Assembly: GCA_016926235.1 (NCBI GenBank)
Contig: JAFGOZ010000673.1
Span: 1 to 27,572 of the forward strand
Length of the DNA stretch: 27,572 bases
From: Bacteroidales bacterium
Lineage (GTDB): Bacteria > Bacteroidota > Bacteroidia > Bacteroidales > UBA10428
Direction: 5' to 3'
In this document: in pieces, positions 8,090 to 17,206 of the stretch
Position numbering within the stretch: position 1 is the stretch's first letter
How the letters are laid out: each line of letters begins with the position of its first letter
Notes under the pieces: model-generated
Told to the model about the DNA's origin: nothing
Seen by the model: only the letters and a program-made list of their open reading frames with translations
Database searches by the model: none
Program-made: the position numbers and the translations under genes

Positions 8090-11000
8090 ATGGTTCAAAT
8101 ACAAAAAATCCTGGAGAAATGTATAATTCTGGCCTTTATTCTTATCTTAAATAAAAACACACATTCACAGGAACTTTCCCTGTTATTTGACCACATCACC
8201 GTTGAACAGGGTCTCTCCCACAATACCGTTACTTCCATAACTAAAGATAAATATGGATTTATCTGGATTGCTACTTTTAACGGTTTAAACCGGTACGATG
8301 GATGCTCAATAAAGATTTATAAAACCAATAATAAAGACTCTGCAAGCATAAGCAACAATCGGATTGAAATGCTTACTATTGATCAGGAAGGAGTACTATG
8401 GGTTCAGGCATTCGATGATGTATTTAACCGATATAATTATGATCTGGACAATTTTACCCGTATACCGGTTAAAAAGATGTCTCCGGGAAAATTGGATTCC
8501 CTGCAGAAAGCCAACCAGAACCTGGGTAGTTCATATAAAAACTGGCGGTTTGAACTAACCGGGAAAAAATTTCGATATACCAATACAGAAACTGGTGAAC
8601 AGGTTGTATTTTCCCATGATCCGCTTGATCATTTTTCGATTGGAGACGATTATGTAAATTTCGCATATGTTGATGACCAGCACATACTATGGCTTGGCAC
8701 CAACAATGGCGGAGCTCAAAAAGTGGATCTTGAACGACACCCGTTTTATCATTATAAGCAACAGTTGAATACTAAGAACAGCCTCATAAACAATAATATT
8801 AGAGCCATATTGGAAGATAAAAACGGGATAGTATGGATAGGTACACGTGATGACGGGATCACGAAATATGACAGGAAAAACAATATCTACACTCATATTC
8901 AGCATCAGAAAGGAAATCCAAATTCATTGCCAGATAACAGGATCAGGAAGATATATGAGGATAAATTTGGAAACATCTGGATAGGATCAATTAGTGGATT
9001 GTTCAGATATGATGCAGCAACCGGAAATTTTCATAAGTATGTAACCAACACATACCAACCTGATAATGAAGACAGGACAAACTGTTTAATGGAAGATAAT
9101 GAAGGTAACTTATGGGCAGGAACAGCTTTTGGAATATGTCGCCTGGACAGGAATACAAATACCTTTATTACGTATGATGTAGGTACAAAAACCCAGCTAA
9201 AGGGCCGGGTAAGAGCCTTAATCAAAGATAAACAGAATATTTTTTGGCTTGCATGTGATGGTGGAGGTTTAATTAAGTTCGTTCCAAATCCAAATGGTTC
9301 GGGACCTGAAGACGCCTTTATTCCAACATACTTCTTAGATGGAAATGATGAAAAAACTATTAGTAACAACCGGGTTTATACCTTATGTGAAGATGAAAAC
9401 GGAGATATATGGATAGGTACAGCTGGTGGTTTGAATAAAATGGACAGAAAAACGGAAACATTTATACATTTTACTGAAGAAAATGGGCTGCCTGACAATA
9501 TGATCGTCGGAATGCTTTACGATGGGAAAGAACATCTTTGGTTGAGTCACAGCAGAGGAATCTCAAAGTTTAACATTTATAATTATTCCATAAAAAACTA
9601 TTCCATACAGGATGGACTTCAGGGAATTGATTTTAATGAAGATGCTTATTATAAAAGTAAAAAAGGTGAAATGTTTTTTGGTGGCACAAACGGTTTTAAC
9701 TCCTTCTATCCGGACAGCATAAAAAACAATCCCTACCTTCCATCAATGGTAATTACAGGAATAAAACTGCAAAACAAGACAGTGCCTGTAAATAAAGAAT
9801 TTAACAACAGGATAGTTCTAAAAAAATCAATAATTGTTACTAAAGAAATAAAACTTAAATATCAGGACCGTAGTATACAAATTGAATTTGCTGCTCTTCA
9901 TTACTCAAACCCGAAAGCCAATAGCTACGAATACATCCTGGAAGGTTTTGATCCCGAATGGATCACAACAGACTCTGATCATCGTATTGCATCATATTCA
10001 AATTTACCTCCCAATACGTATTATTTTAAAGTTAAAGGCTCAAACAGTGATGGAGAATGGAATCCGAAACCTGCCGTTTTAAAAATAGTTGTATTGCCAC
10101 CCTGGTGGAGAACCTTGCTGTTTAGGATATCTTTAGCACTGATTATAATAATTTCTGCGATATCTGCTTATATTATAAGGATTTCTTCGCTGAAAAATCA
10201 AAAACAAGTACTGGAAGAAAAAGTAAAGCAACGCACCCTGGAATTGAAAAATGCAAATACTGTGCTTGAAAAACAAAAAGATGAAATTATTCAGCAAAAA
10301 CAAGAAATTGAAAAATCATATAGCAACATTGAATTGATCAGGGAATTTGGCCAAAAACTAACTTCAACACTAAATCTGGAAAGTATCAATAGTATGATCT
10401 TTGACTATGTTAAATCTTTAATGTCTGTAACTAACTTTGGCATTGGCATTTACAATCTTGAAAATTCTAGTATCGACTTCCCGGCATTAATGGAAAACGG
10501 ATCTCCCATTGATGGTTTCAGCAGCTCCCTATCTGACACTACCAGTTGTGCTGCATGGTCATTTAATAATAATAGAGTTATATTCTGTGAAAATTTCACG
10601 AAGGAATACTCCAAATACATTTCTAAAATAAATATTCGAACATCCCAAACTCCTGAATCATTAATATATATTCCATTATTTGTCGAAAATAAGAAAATTG
10701 GCATTCTTACTGTGCAGTCAGTAAAACAAAATGCTTACTCAGAAAATGATTTCACAATGCTTCAAATGCTTGCATCATATATTGCTATTGCTCTTGACAA
10801 TGCAAACGTATATGAAGAGTTAGAAAGAAGCAATAAAGAGCTAAAAATTCAAACCGAAATTGTTAGAGAAACAAACTCGCTATTATTAGAACGCCAGCAA
10901 AAAATTGAAGAACAATCAGAAGAATTAATAGTCCAGACTGAGAAACTATCCCAAACAAATCAATCGTTAAAAATGCTCAATGCAACAAAGGATAAGCTTT

Positions 11001-11662
11001 TCTCAATAATAGCACATGATTTAAAAAATCCATTCAGCACTATATTGGGTTTCTCTGAAATGTTGGTGAAAAAATTTGATGTGTACACCCCTGAGCAGAA
11101 ACATAAGTTTCTAAACCTCATCCATAAATCGGCACAAAATGTTTTTGATCTGTTACAAAATTTACTTCAATGGGCCAGAACTCAAACAGGTAACATTCAA
11201 TGTCAGCCTCAAAATTACAACCTAAAAGTATTGATCGACGATAATACAAATTTAATTGCAGATATGCTCAGAGAAAAAGAACTAACCCTGACAGTTGACA
11301 TCCCTGAAAAAATAATCATTTATGCAGATATAAATATGATTAATACTGTTGTTCGCAATCTCCTCACAAATGCAGTAAAATTTACTGAATCTGGAAACAT
11401 AGATATTAGTGCCATAGAAATAAAAGATTACATAACTGTAAACATCAAAGATACAGGTATCGGCATTCCAAAAAATAAAATAGATGAATTATTCAAAATC
11501 GGAAATTCGTCGTCTACTGCTGGAACAAGAGGTGAATCAGGTACCGGTTTGGGTTTAGTTATCTGCAAAGAGTTTTTGGAAAAAAACAACGGATCAATAC
11601 GTGTGACAAGCGAAACGGGTATCGGATCTACATTTAGTTTTGTTTTACCCAAAGGGAAATAA
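8090..11662 (+). CDS. Reg_prop/Y_Y_Y periplasmic-sensor histidine kinase with GAF domain
   Basis: The ATG at 8090 gives 1190 residues; a TTG at 8063 would add nine. After a signal-peptide-like N-terminus, nine blades with WxG(T/S)-type motifs can be counted (e.g. GIVWIGTRDDGI, GNIWIGSISGL, GDIWIGTAGGL), then a Y_Y_Y domain (YEYILEGFDPEWITTDSD ... NLPPNTYYFKVKGSNSDGEW). One transmembrane helix at about 671-700, a coiled coil, a GAF domain (about 747-902) and a second coiled coil lead to HisKA with phospho-acceptor H976 (FSIIAHDLKNPFSTILGFSEML) and HATPase_c (NLLTNAVKFTESG, DTGIGIPKNK, GTGLGLVICKEFL). It resembles hybrid two-component sensors of polysaccharide utilisation but ends after the ATPase: no receiver and no AraC domain. 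No response regulator gene is adjacent. Confidence 0.93.
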   Translation: MVQIQKILEKCIILAFILILNKNTHSQELSLLFDHITVEQGLSHNTVTSITKDKYGFIWIATFNGLNRYDGCSIKIYKTNNKDSASISNNRIEMLTIDQEGVLWVQAFDDVFNRYNYDLDNFTRIPVKKMSPGKLDSLQKANQNLGSSYKNWRFELTGKKFRYTNTETGEQVVFSHDPLDHFSIGDDYVNFAYVDDQHILWLGTNNGGAQKVDLERHPFYHYKQQLNTKNSLINNNIRAILEDKNGIVWIGTRDDGITKYDRKNNIYTHIQHQKGNPNSLPDNRIRKIYEDKFGNIWIGSISGLFRYDAATGNFHKYVTNTYQPDNEDRTNCLMEDNEGNLWAGTAFGICRLDRNTNTFITYDVGTKTQLKGRVRALIKDKQNIFWLACDGGGLIKFVPNPNGSGPEDAFIPTYFLDGNDEKTISNNRVYTLCEDENGDIWIGTAGGLNKMDRKTETFIHFTEENGLPDNMIVGMLYDGKEHLWLSHSRGISKFNIYNYSIKNYSIQDGLQGIDFNEDAYYKSKKGEMFFGGTNGFNSFYPDSIKNNPYLPSMVITGIKLQNKTVPVNKEFNNRIVLKKSIIVTKEIKLKYQDRSIQIEFAALHYSNPKANSYEYILEGFDPEWITTDSDHRIASYSNLPPNTYYFKVKGSNSDGEWNPKPAVLKIVVLPPWWRTLLFRISLALIIIISAISAYIIRISSLKNQKQVLEEKVKQRTLELKNANTVLEKQKDEIIQQKQEIEKSYSNIELIREFGQKLTSTLNLESINSMIFDYVKSLMSVTNFGIGIYNLENSSIDFPALMENGSPIDGFSSSLSDTTSCAAWSFNNNRVIFCENFTKEYSKYISKINIRTSQTPESLIYIPLFVENKKIGILTVQSVKQNAYSENDFTMLQMLASYIAIALDNANVYEELERSNKELKIQTEIVRETNSLLLERQQKIEEQSEELIVQTEKLSQTNQSLKMLNATKDKLFSIIAHDLKNPFSTILGFSEMLVKKFDVYTPEQKHKFLNLIHKSAQNVFDLLQNLLQWARTQTGNIQCQPQNYNLKVLIDDNTNLIADMLREKELTLTVDIPEKIIIYADINMINTVVRNLLTNAVKFTESGNIDISAIEIKDYITVNIKDTGIGIPKNKIDELFKIGNSSSTAGTRGESGTGLGLVICKEFLEKNNGSIRVTSETGIGSTFSFVLPKGK

Positions 11663-11667
11663 ACCAT

Positions 11668-12444
11668 TTATAAATTGTTTACCCCTCTTCTTCTGAATTC
11701 TGCACATACTAAAGCAGCTGCCACAGATGCATTAAGAGATTCAGCTCCCCGCTTGCCATATCCCGGAATAAATAAACGCCTGTTTATCTTCGATGCAATT
11801 GCGTCAGATATTCCTTTCGATTCATTACCAATAACTATAAATCCCCTGTTAAATAATTCTTCTTCATGAAGATTTCGTCCATCGAGAAAAGTACCATATA
11901 TTTCAAATCCGGACTTCTGGGAGTACGTTTCAAGCAAATGCATTAAATCGCAGTAATAAACATTTACACGCAGGAACGAACCCATCGTTGCCTGTAAAAC
12001 CTTTGGGTTATAAATATCGGCTGTATTCTCAGAACAAAAAATAGTACGAATCCCATACCAATCAGCAATTCTAATAATTGTACCAAAATTTCCAGGATCT
12101 TGCAGGGTATCAAGAACCAAGGAAAGATTATCTTCTACATCAGGCATGTTGTTTTTTGCATCAGGTAACGACAAAATAGCTACTCCCATTGAAGCTGAAC
12201 TAAGTAAACTTACTTTTCGCAGTTCTTGTTCTTCAACAACATCCATCTCAACAATACTATCGAGTTTCAACCCCTTTATTTTTTCCCAGAAGTCCTTTGT
12301 TACAATCAGATGTAAAATCTCAATTTTAGCGAGAATACACTCAACAATCACTTTCTCTCCCTCTACAACATATAATTTATGAAAGTTCCTATACTTCTTA
12401 TGTCCCAGTGATTGAATTAATTTTATTTTATTCTTTGATAACAT
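11668..12444 (-). CDS. TrmH/SpoU-family RNA 2'-O-methyltransferase
   Basis: The start at 12444 (MLSKNKIKLIQSLGHKKYRN) gives 258 residues, the normal size. The frame runs open up to 12552, but that extension has no family similarity and covers the promoter. An N-terminal substrate-binding domain (HKKYRNFHKLYVVEGEKVIVE) precedes the SPOUT methyltransferase domain with its three motifs: N119-F-G-x-x-x-R125 (motif 1), IGNESKGIS at 205-213 (motif 2) and ESLNASVAAAL at 235-245 (motif 3). These form the knotted SAM site; such enzymes methylate ribose 2'-OH in rRNA or tRNA, and the exact target cannot be read here. It converges on the large kinase gene (5-bp gap) and is divergent from tamL. Confidence 0.93.
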   Translation of the reverse strand: MLSKNKIKLIQSLGHKKYRNFHKLYVVEGEKVIVECILAKIEILHLIVTKDFWEKIKGLKLDSIVEMDVVEEQELRKVSLLSSASMGVAILSLPDAKNNMPDVEDNLSLVLDTLQDPGNFGTIIRIADWYGIRTIFCSENTADIYNPKVLQATMGSFLRVNVYYCDLMHLLETYSQKSGFEIYGTFLDGRNLHEEELFNRGFIVIGNESKGISDAIASKINRRLFIPGYGKRGAESLNASVAAALVCAEFRRRGVNNL

Positions 12445-12462
12445 GACTGTAGATTTATTATA

Positions 12463-12470
12463 CAAACATA
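12463..12470 (-). promoter_or_regulatory. Candidate -7 element (TATGTTTG) for the RNA methyltransferase
   Basis: On the minus strand TATGTTTG fits TAnnTTTG and lies 18 bp upstream of the ATG at 12444. A TTTG lies 14 bp further upstream, closer than the usual 19. The position argues against the longer open frame that reaches 12552. Confidence 0.45.
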
Positions 12471-12501
12471 CTATATTCGTTTCACAAATGTTAATAATGA
12501 G

Positions 12502-12509
12502 TATCTTTG
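12502..12509 (+). promoter_or_regulatory. Candidate -7 element (TATCTTTG) for tamL-comEC
   Basis: TATCTTTG matches TAnnTTTG and precedes the tamL TTG start at 12540 by 30 bp. TTTC at 12480-12483 is a near match to the -33 TTTG with an 18-bp spacer. It is back-to-back with the methyltransferase promoter. Confidence 0.45.
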
Positions 12510-12539
12510 CCCTTATTAGAAATATAGGTTGCATTCCCA

Positions 12540-14936
12540 TTGAATAGAACAAAACGACATATTCGAAAAAAATTTGTAAATCTGAACCTATTATTGGTTC
12601 TAACTATTGGCTTTTTTTCATGCAACCCTGTGAAATATGTCCCTGATAATAAACAACTTCTTGATAAAACAAAAATTGAAGTAGAATCGGGCAAAATTGA
12701 CAGTAAAGAATTAAAAAGTTATCTCAAACAAAAACCAAATAAACGAATCATTGGTACAAGATTTCATCTTTGGATATATAACCTCTCTTCCAAAAAGAAG
12801 GAAAATGGTTTTAACAATTGGCTTAGAAAGATAGGAGAAGAACCGGTTATTTATGATCAATTGCTCACTGACAAAACTATTCGCCAGTTTCAACTCTATT
12901 TAAGTAAAAAAGGTTATTTCGATAATGACGTAAAAAGTGAGGTAATATCAAAAAAGAAGAAGAAAGCATGGGTGTACTATCATGTAATCCCCAATGAACC
13001 ATTTATTATTAATAAGATTAAATACAGTATTGAAGACACTACTATTACACACATAATACTTTCGGATACTTCCAATTGCCTTATAAAAAAAGATAAAAAT
13101 TTTGATGAAGACATTCTCCTTGCCGAAAGAAACAGGATCGAGAGAAAGATGAAAGACAGAGGGTATTATATGTTTTCTAAAGAATATATTTTTTATGAAG
13201 CAGATAGCTCAGACACGCAACATTCTGTAGATATCCTGCTTATAATAAAAAAATATTTTGAAATAACCGATGATAAAACGATTGAAGTTCCACACAGAAC
13301 ATACAACATAGCGAATGTAAATATTTATAGTGAAAAATCCTCCGGGGATGAGCTCTATAAAAGAGATACTTTGCCCGCAGTATATGACACAACATATTTC
13401 AATGATAAAACGTATTATTACACCCAAGGAAAAAGAAAACAGGTTAAACCTCTCACTATTGATCAGTCCGTTTTTATCACTAAAGATCACTTATATCAAA
13501 TTTCTAATATAGAAAAAACATATAAGCACCTGCTTTCTTTAAAAGTATATAAAAATGTTGATATAAACTTTGAGAATACCAATGACTCAACCATTGATTG
13601 CACAATAAAACTATCTCCGCTTAAAACCCAATCCTATACAACAGAAATTGAAGGCACGAATTCATCAGGTAATATTGGTGCGGCTGGCAACTTAATTTAT
13701 CAGCATAAAAATCTTTTTAACGGAGCTGAAATGCTTAATGTTAGGTTTACAGGTGCTATTGAAGCAATTCAGGAATCCAAGGACCCTGATGATGCTGAAG
13801 CCAATAACACAAGAACAATTGATAATACCCTTGAATTGGGAGCCGAAGTTAGTTTGTTAATTCCACGATTTCTTTTACCCATTAAGACTGAAGGATTCGT
13901 TAAGAAATACAATCCAAAAACGTCTATTACAACTGCTTATAACTACCACCGCAGACCGGAATATACAAGAACAATAGCGAATATAAGTTTTGGTTATACC
14001 TGGAGAGGAAACCGGTTTACTACTCATATTGTCAATCCTATTGAATTAAATGCAGTTAAAATATTTGACATGAACACTACCTTTTACAATAGCCTTATAC
14101 CATTACTTCGATATAGTTATGAAAACCACTTCGTAGCAACTTCAAATTATAGTTTTATTTATACAAATCAGAACATTAAGAAGAACACGGACTTCATTTA
14201 TTTTCGAATTAATATGGAATCTGCTGGTAACATGTTTACTCTATATAACAATACATTTGGGTCAGACTCCATAACTTCTTACAAGATCTTTGGAATGGTT
14301 TATTCCCAATTTGTTAAAGGGGATATTGATTTTAGATATTCTCATGCATTAAACCAGACCGATAATATTGTATATCGCATTTTTATCGGAGTCGGGTATC
14401 CTTATGGCAACTCTACAGTATTACCTTTCGAAAAGAAATACTTCTCAGGTGGAGCAAACAGTATAAGGGCCTGGCAGGTACGCAGTCTTGGCCCGGGATC
14501 TCTTGAGGAAGAAACCCTAACCAAGTATCCAAATCAGTCAGCAGACATAAAACTTGAAGCAAATCTGGAATACCGTTTTGACCTGTTCTGGCTGTTAAAA
14601 GGGGCATTATTCCTTGATGCAGGTAATATTTGGGAAATTATCGATGCTCCTGATCGTGATGATGCCAACTTTTTTGTGATTGACAGAAATTCTGATGGCA
14701 GCATAGAAAAAAAATATTTTAGCCCTAACAAAATTTTAAACGATATGGCAGTAGGTACAGGAGTTGGCTTGCGTTTTGATTTCTCCTTTTTTATTTTCCG
14801 TCTTGATTTAGGTATAAAACTCAGAGATCCATTGGAAGGAACCATTAACAATCCCAGCAAATGGATAATGTCTCACGAGAGCTTTGATTGGAAAACTGAT
14901 AAAACTTTTAATTTTGGTATTGGTTATCCGTTCTAG
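12540..14936 (+). CDS. tamL: TamL: BamA/TamA-superfamily outer-membrane lipoprotein
   Basis: The 798-residue product opens with a basic signal and lipobox (LTIGFFSC, Cys28) and the typical start of the mature protein, NPVKYVPDNKQLLDKTKIEVE. POTRA-like domains follow (for example ITKDHLYQISNIEKTYKHLLSLKVYKNVDINFE), then a 16-strand-type surface-antigen (D15) barrel with a signature segment (FFSGGANSIRAWQVRSLGPGS), ending in aromatic Phe (GIGYPF). TamL is the lipidated TamA-like protein of Bacteroidota, thought to work with TamB in outer-membrane biogenesis; no tamB is in this window. The start codon is TTG: an in-frame stop lies at 12525-12527 and no ATG occurs between it and the signal peptide. 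Three bases separate it from comEC. Confidence 0.9.
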   Translation: MNRTKRHIRKKFVNLNLLLVLTIGFFSCNPVKYVPDNKQLLDKTKIEVESGKIDSKELKSYLKQKPNKRIIGTRFHLWIYNLSSKKKENGFNNWLRKIGEEPVIYDQLLTDKTIRQFQLYLSKKGYFDNDVKSEVISKKKKKAWVYYHVIPNEPFIINKIKYSIEDTTITHIILSDTSNCLIKKDKNFDEDILLAERNRIERKMKDRGYYMFSKEYIFYEADSSDTQHSVDILLIIKKYFEITDDKTIEVPHRTYNIANVNIYSEKSSGDELYKRDTLPAVYDTTYFNDKTYYYTQGKRKQVKPLTIDQSVFITKDHLYQISNIEKTYKHLLSLKVYKNVDINFENTNDSTIDCTIKLSPLKTQSYTTEIEGTNSSGNIGAAGNLIYQHKNLFNGAEMLNVRFTGAIEAIQESKDPDDAEANNTRTIDNTLELGAEVSLLIPRFLLPIKTEGFVKKYNPKTSITTAYNYHRRPEYTRTIANISFGYTWRGNRFTTHIVNPIELNAVKIFDMNTTFYNSLIPLLRYSYENHFVATSNYSFIYTNQNIKKNTDFIYFRINMESAGNMFTLYNNTFGSDSITSYKIFGMVYSQFVKGDIDFRYSHALNQTDNIVYRIFIGVGYPYGNSTVLPFEKKYFSGGANSIRAWQVRSLGPGSLEEETLTKYPNQSADIKLEANLEYRFDLFWLLKGALFLDAGNIWEIIDAPDRDDANFFVIDRNSDGSIEKKYFSPNKILNDMAVGTGVGLRFDFSFFIFRLDLGIKLRDPLEGTINNPSKWIMSHESFDWKTDKTFNFGIGYPF

Positions 14937-14939
14937 ACT

Positions 14940-17063
14940 ATGGATCAATGGATTTTTGATAAAGAAATAAAGAAAATTCCCTTCCTGCGGTTTCTTATCC
15001 CCTTTATCATAGGGATTTGCATTCAAAACTATGTCCCTTTCAAAAGGTATCATATAAACATTCTATACATTTTTAGTCTTACAATACTTGTCTTTTATGT
15101 TATTCGCAGAAACAAACTAAAACTGGCAAATAACGAATGGATTAACGGTATAATTATAAACATTTTAATATTTATTGCCGGATTATCACTTTCCTATAGT
15201 AAGAATATGGTACCTCAATACGTTAACAATGACCCTGCCCATTGTACATATATTGCTTATATTGCTGAAACACCAGACACTTCAGAAATAAAAAACAAGT
15301 ATTTAGTACGTATAATAAGCTATAAAAAGGATAATAATTGGTATAAAACTAAAGGAAAAGCCATTGTATACTTACCCAAAAATGAAAAGTCCTCAAGCCT
15401 CAGTACAGGATCTACTATAGTTTTCCACAGTAAATTATTTCCTTACCTCAACAGGGGAAATCCGGAAGAATTTAATTATCAACGATATATGAATAGTAAA
15501 AACATATACTGTTATACATATATTAAAAATGAAAGCTGGAGATATCTTGAGAAAAAAACAGTAACACTTAGGTTGCTTAGCATTCAAATCCGGCAGCACA
15601 TCCATTCCCTGTATCAAAAGTATGGAATAAATAATAGTGAACTGGCAGTATTATCAGCTCTTACTCTTGGCGATCGCTCGGAATTAGATGCAGACCTTAA
15701 CAAAGCTTATGCCCAATCAGGGGCCATGCATATCCTTGCAGTATCAGGATTACATATCGGGATTCTCTATTTGGTTTTGAACTTTTTATTAGTTTTCAGA
15801 AAAAAAAGAAAGTTCATGAAAGTTACAATAATATTGCTCTGTATATGGTTTTATGCTATTATTACAGGTTTATCGCCCTCTGTTCAACGTGCTGCAATTA
15901 TGTTTTCCTTTATTTCTCTTGGGAAAGCAGGGAAAAGAGACATAAACATATATAATATTCTTTCGTTATCAGCACTTATAATTTTACTATTTGATCCCAG
16001 GATGCTTTTCCAGGCCGGCTTTCAATTCTCATTCTTAGCTGTTGCCGGTATTATATTCTTCCAACCAAGGATTTCAAGTCTTTTAAAACCAAAAACCAAG
16101 GCAATGAATTTTGCCTGGCAACTATTATCCGTATCTTTTGCAGCCCAGCTAAGTACCTTTCCGCTTACTTTATATTATTTTCAATATTTTCCGAGTTATT
16201 TCTGGATTACAAATCTGCTTATCATTCCGATTATACCATTACTTTATAGTTGTGCAATATTACTTATCATATTCTCCTTTAGCAACATAATTGCCTCTTC
16301 CATTGCCTGGATAATAAGCCTGACAATTAGGTTTTTAAACCTGTTAACAAATAACATTTCCAGCCTGCCTGGTTCAACAATTAATGAAATTTCAATCTCA
16401 AAAACAGAAGTTATACTTATTTATTTGATTATTATTTCACTGGCAGTCTCTTTCTTGACATATAATAAAAAGTGGCTATTGGCAAGCCTCTCATGCATAG
16501 TATTGTTTATTTGTTCAGATATATTATCAGAGTATAAAGCATATACACAAAATCGATTTATAGTTTACAACACTCCTGATAAATCACTTGCACAAATGAT
16601 TGATGGAAAAGTGAATATTATAGTTACTACTATTCAATCAAAAAATGATATAAGCAGCATCCTCTATGCAATAACCCCACCACAAATAACCTACAGGCAG
16701 GAAAAAGCCTACTTTTATTCCAATAATGAATCTTTAAATACAATAACAACAGGAAAAAACTGGAAGATTCGGAATATCAGGGACAATACATTTATAATTA
16801 ATGAATCTGGTATTACTTTATTCCTGCAAAATGATTCTGTTTGTATTCATATGCTAAATAGAAAACTTTCTTTGGATAAAATCGTATTATGCAATGCGAT
16901 GAATTTGTCCATTGAAGAAATATTAAAATCATTTGAAACTAAATGCATTATAATTGACTCGTCAATTCCCGTATTTAAAGCTGATGCAATTACAAATGCT
17001 TGTAATAAAGAGGGCATAAAATGTCATTATTCAGGGCATTCAGCATATATAGAAGAAATATAA
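14940..17063 (+). CDS. comEC: ComEC/Rec2-family DNA-uptake channel protein
   Basis: A 707-residue polytopic inner-membrane protein. N-terminal helices and a DUF4131 domain with an OB-like soluble part (about residues 70-200) precede the competence domain, whose signature is ALTLGDRSELDADLNKAYAQSGAMHILAVSGLHIGIL (about 240-275). Many helices follow to about residue 530. The C-terminal region of about 180 residues occupies the place of the metallo-beta-lactamase domain, but I find no HxHxDH metal-binding motif, so it is a degenerate version, as I recall for other Bacteroidota ComEC proteins. ComEC carries single-stranded DNA across the inner membrane in natural transformation. It is in an operon with tamL (3-bp gap). 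Confidence 0.9.
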   Translation: MDQWIFDKEIKKIPFLRFLIPFIIGICIQNYVPFKRYHINILYIFSLTILVFYVIRRNKLKLANNEWINGIIINILIFIAGLSLSYSKNMVPQYVNNDPAHCTYIAYIAETPDTSEIKNKYLVRIISYKKDNNWYKTKGKAIVYLPKNEKSSSLSTGSTIVFHSKLFPYLNRGNPEEFNYQRYMNSKNIYCYTYIKNESWRYLEKKTVTLRLLSIQIRQHIHSLYQKYGINNSELAVLSALTLGDRSELDADLNKAYAQSGAMHILAVSGLHIGILYLVLNFLLVFRKKRKFMKVTIILLCIWFYAIITGLSPSVQRAAIMFSFISLGKAGKRDINIYNILSLSALIILLFDPRMLFQAGFQFSFLAVAGIIFFQPRISSLLKPKTKAMNFAWQLLSVSFAAQLSTFPLTLYYFQYFPSYFWITNLLIIPIIPLLYSCAILLIIFSFSNIIASSIAWIISLTIRFLNLLTNNISSLPGSTINEISISKTEVILIYLIIISLAVSFLTYNKKWLLASLSCIVLFICSDILSEYKAYTQNRFIVYNTPDKSLAQMIDGKVNIIVTTIQSKNDISSILYAITPPQITYRQEKAYFYSNNESLNTITTGKNWKIRNIRDNTFIINESGITLFLQNDSVCIHMLNRKLSLDKIVLCNAMNLSIEEILKSFETKCIIIDSSIPVFKADAITNACNKEGIKCHYSGHSAYIEEI

Positions 17064-17206
17064 TTGAGTTTTCGATGATAAATGCAAAAAGAATAATAAC
17101 TTTAAGTTGTATTAAAGTATTGGAAGGTCTAAAAAACATTAAAAAAATATTCTAAAAGTGGCAGATTATCACTTAATTTGTCCCAATTTTTGATTTATAT
17201 TTTCAC

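Noticed and set aside
8090..11662. Full hybrid two-component system (HTCS)
   Set aside because: The protein ends with the ATPase domain (GIGSTFSFVLPKGK); neither a receiver nor an AraC-type helix-turn-helix follows.
12445..12552. N-terminal extension of the RNA methyltransferase
   Set aside because: The 36 extra residues have no family counterpart and lie over two promoter-like boxes and the tamL start; the internal ATG at 12444 fits the family length.
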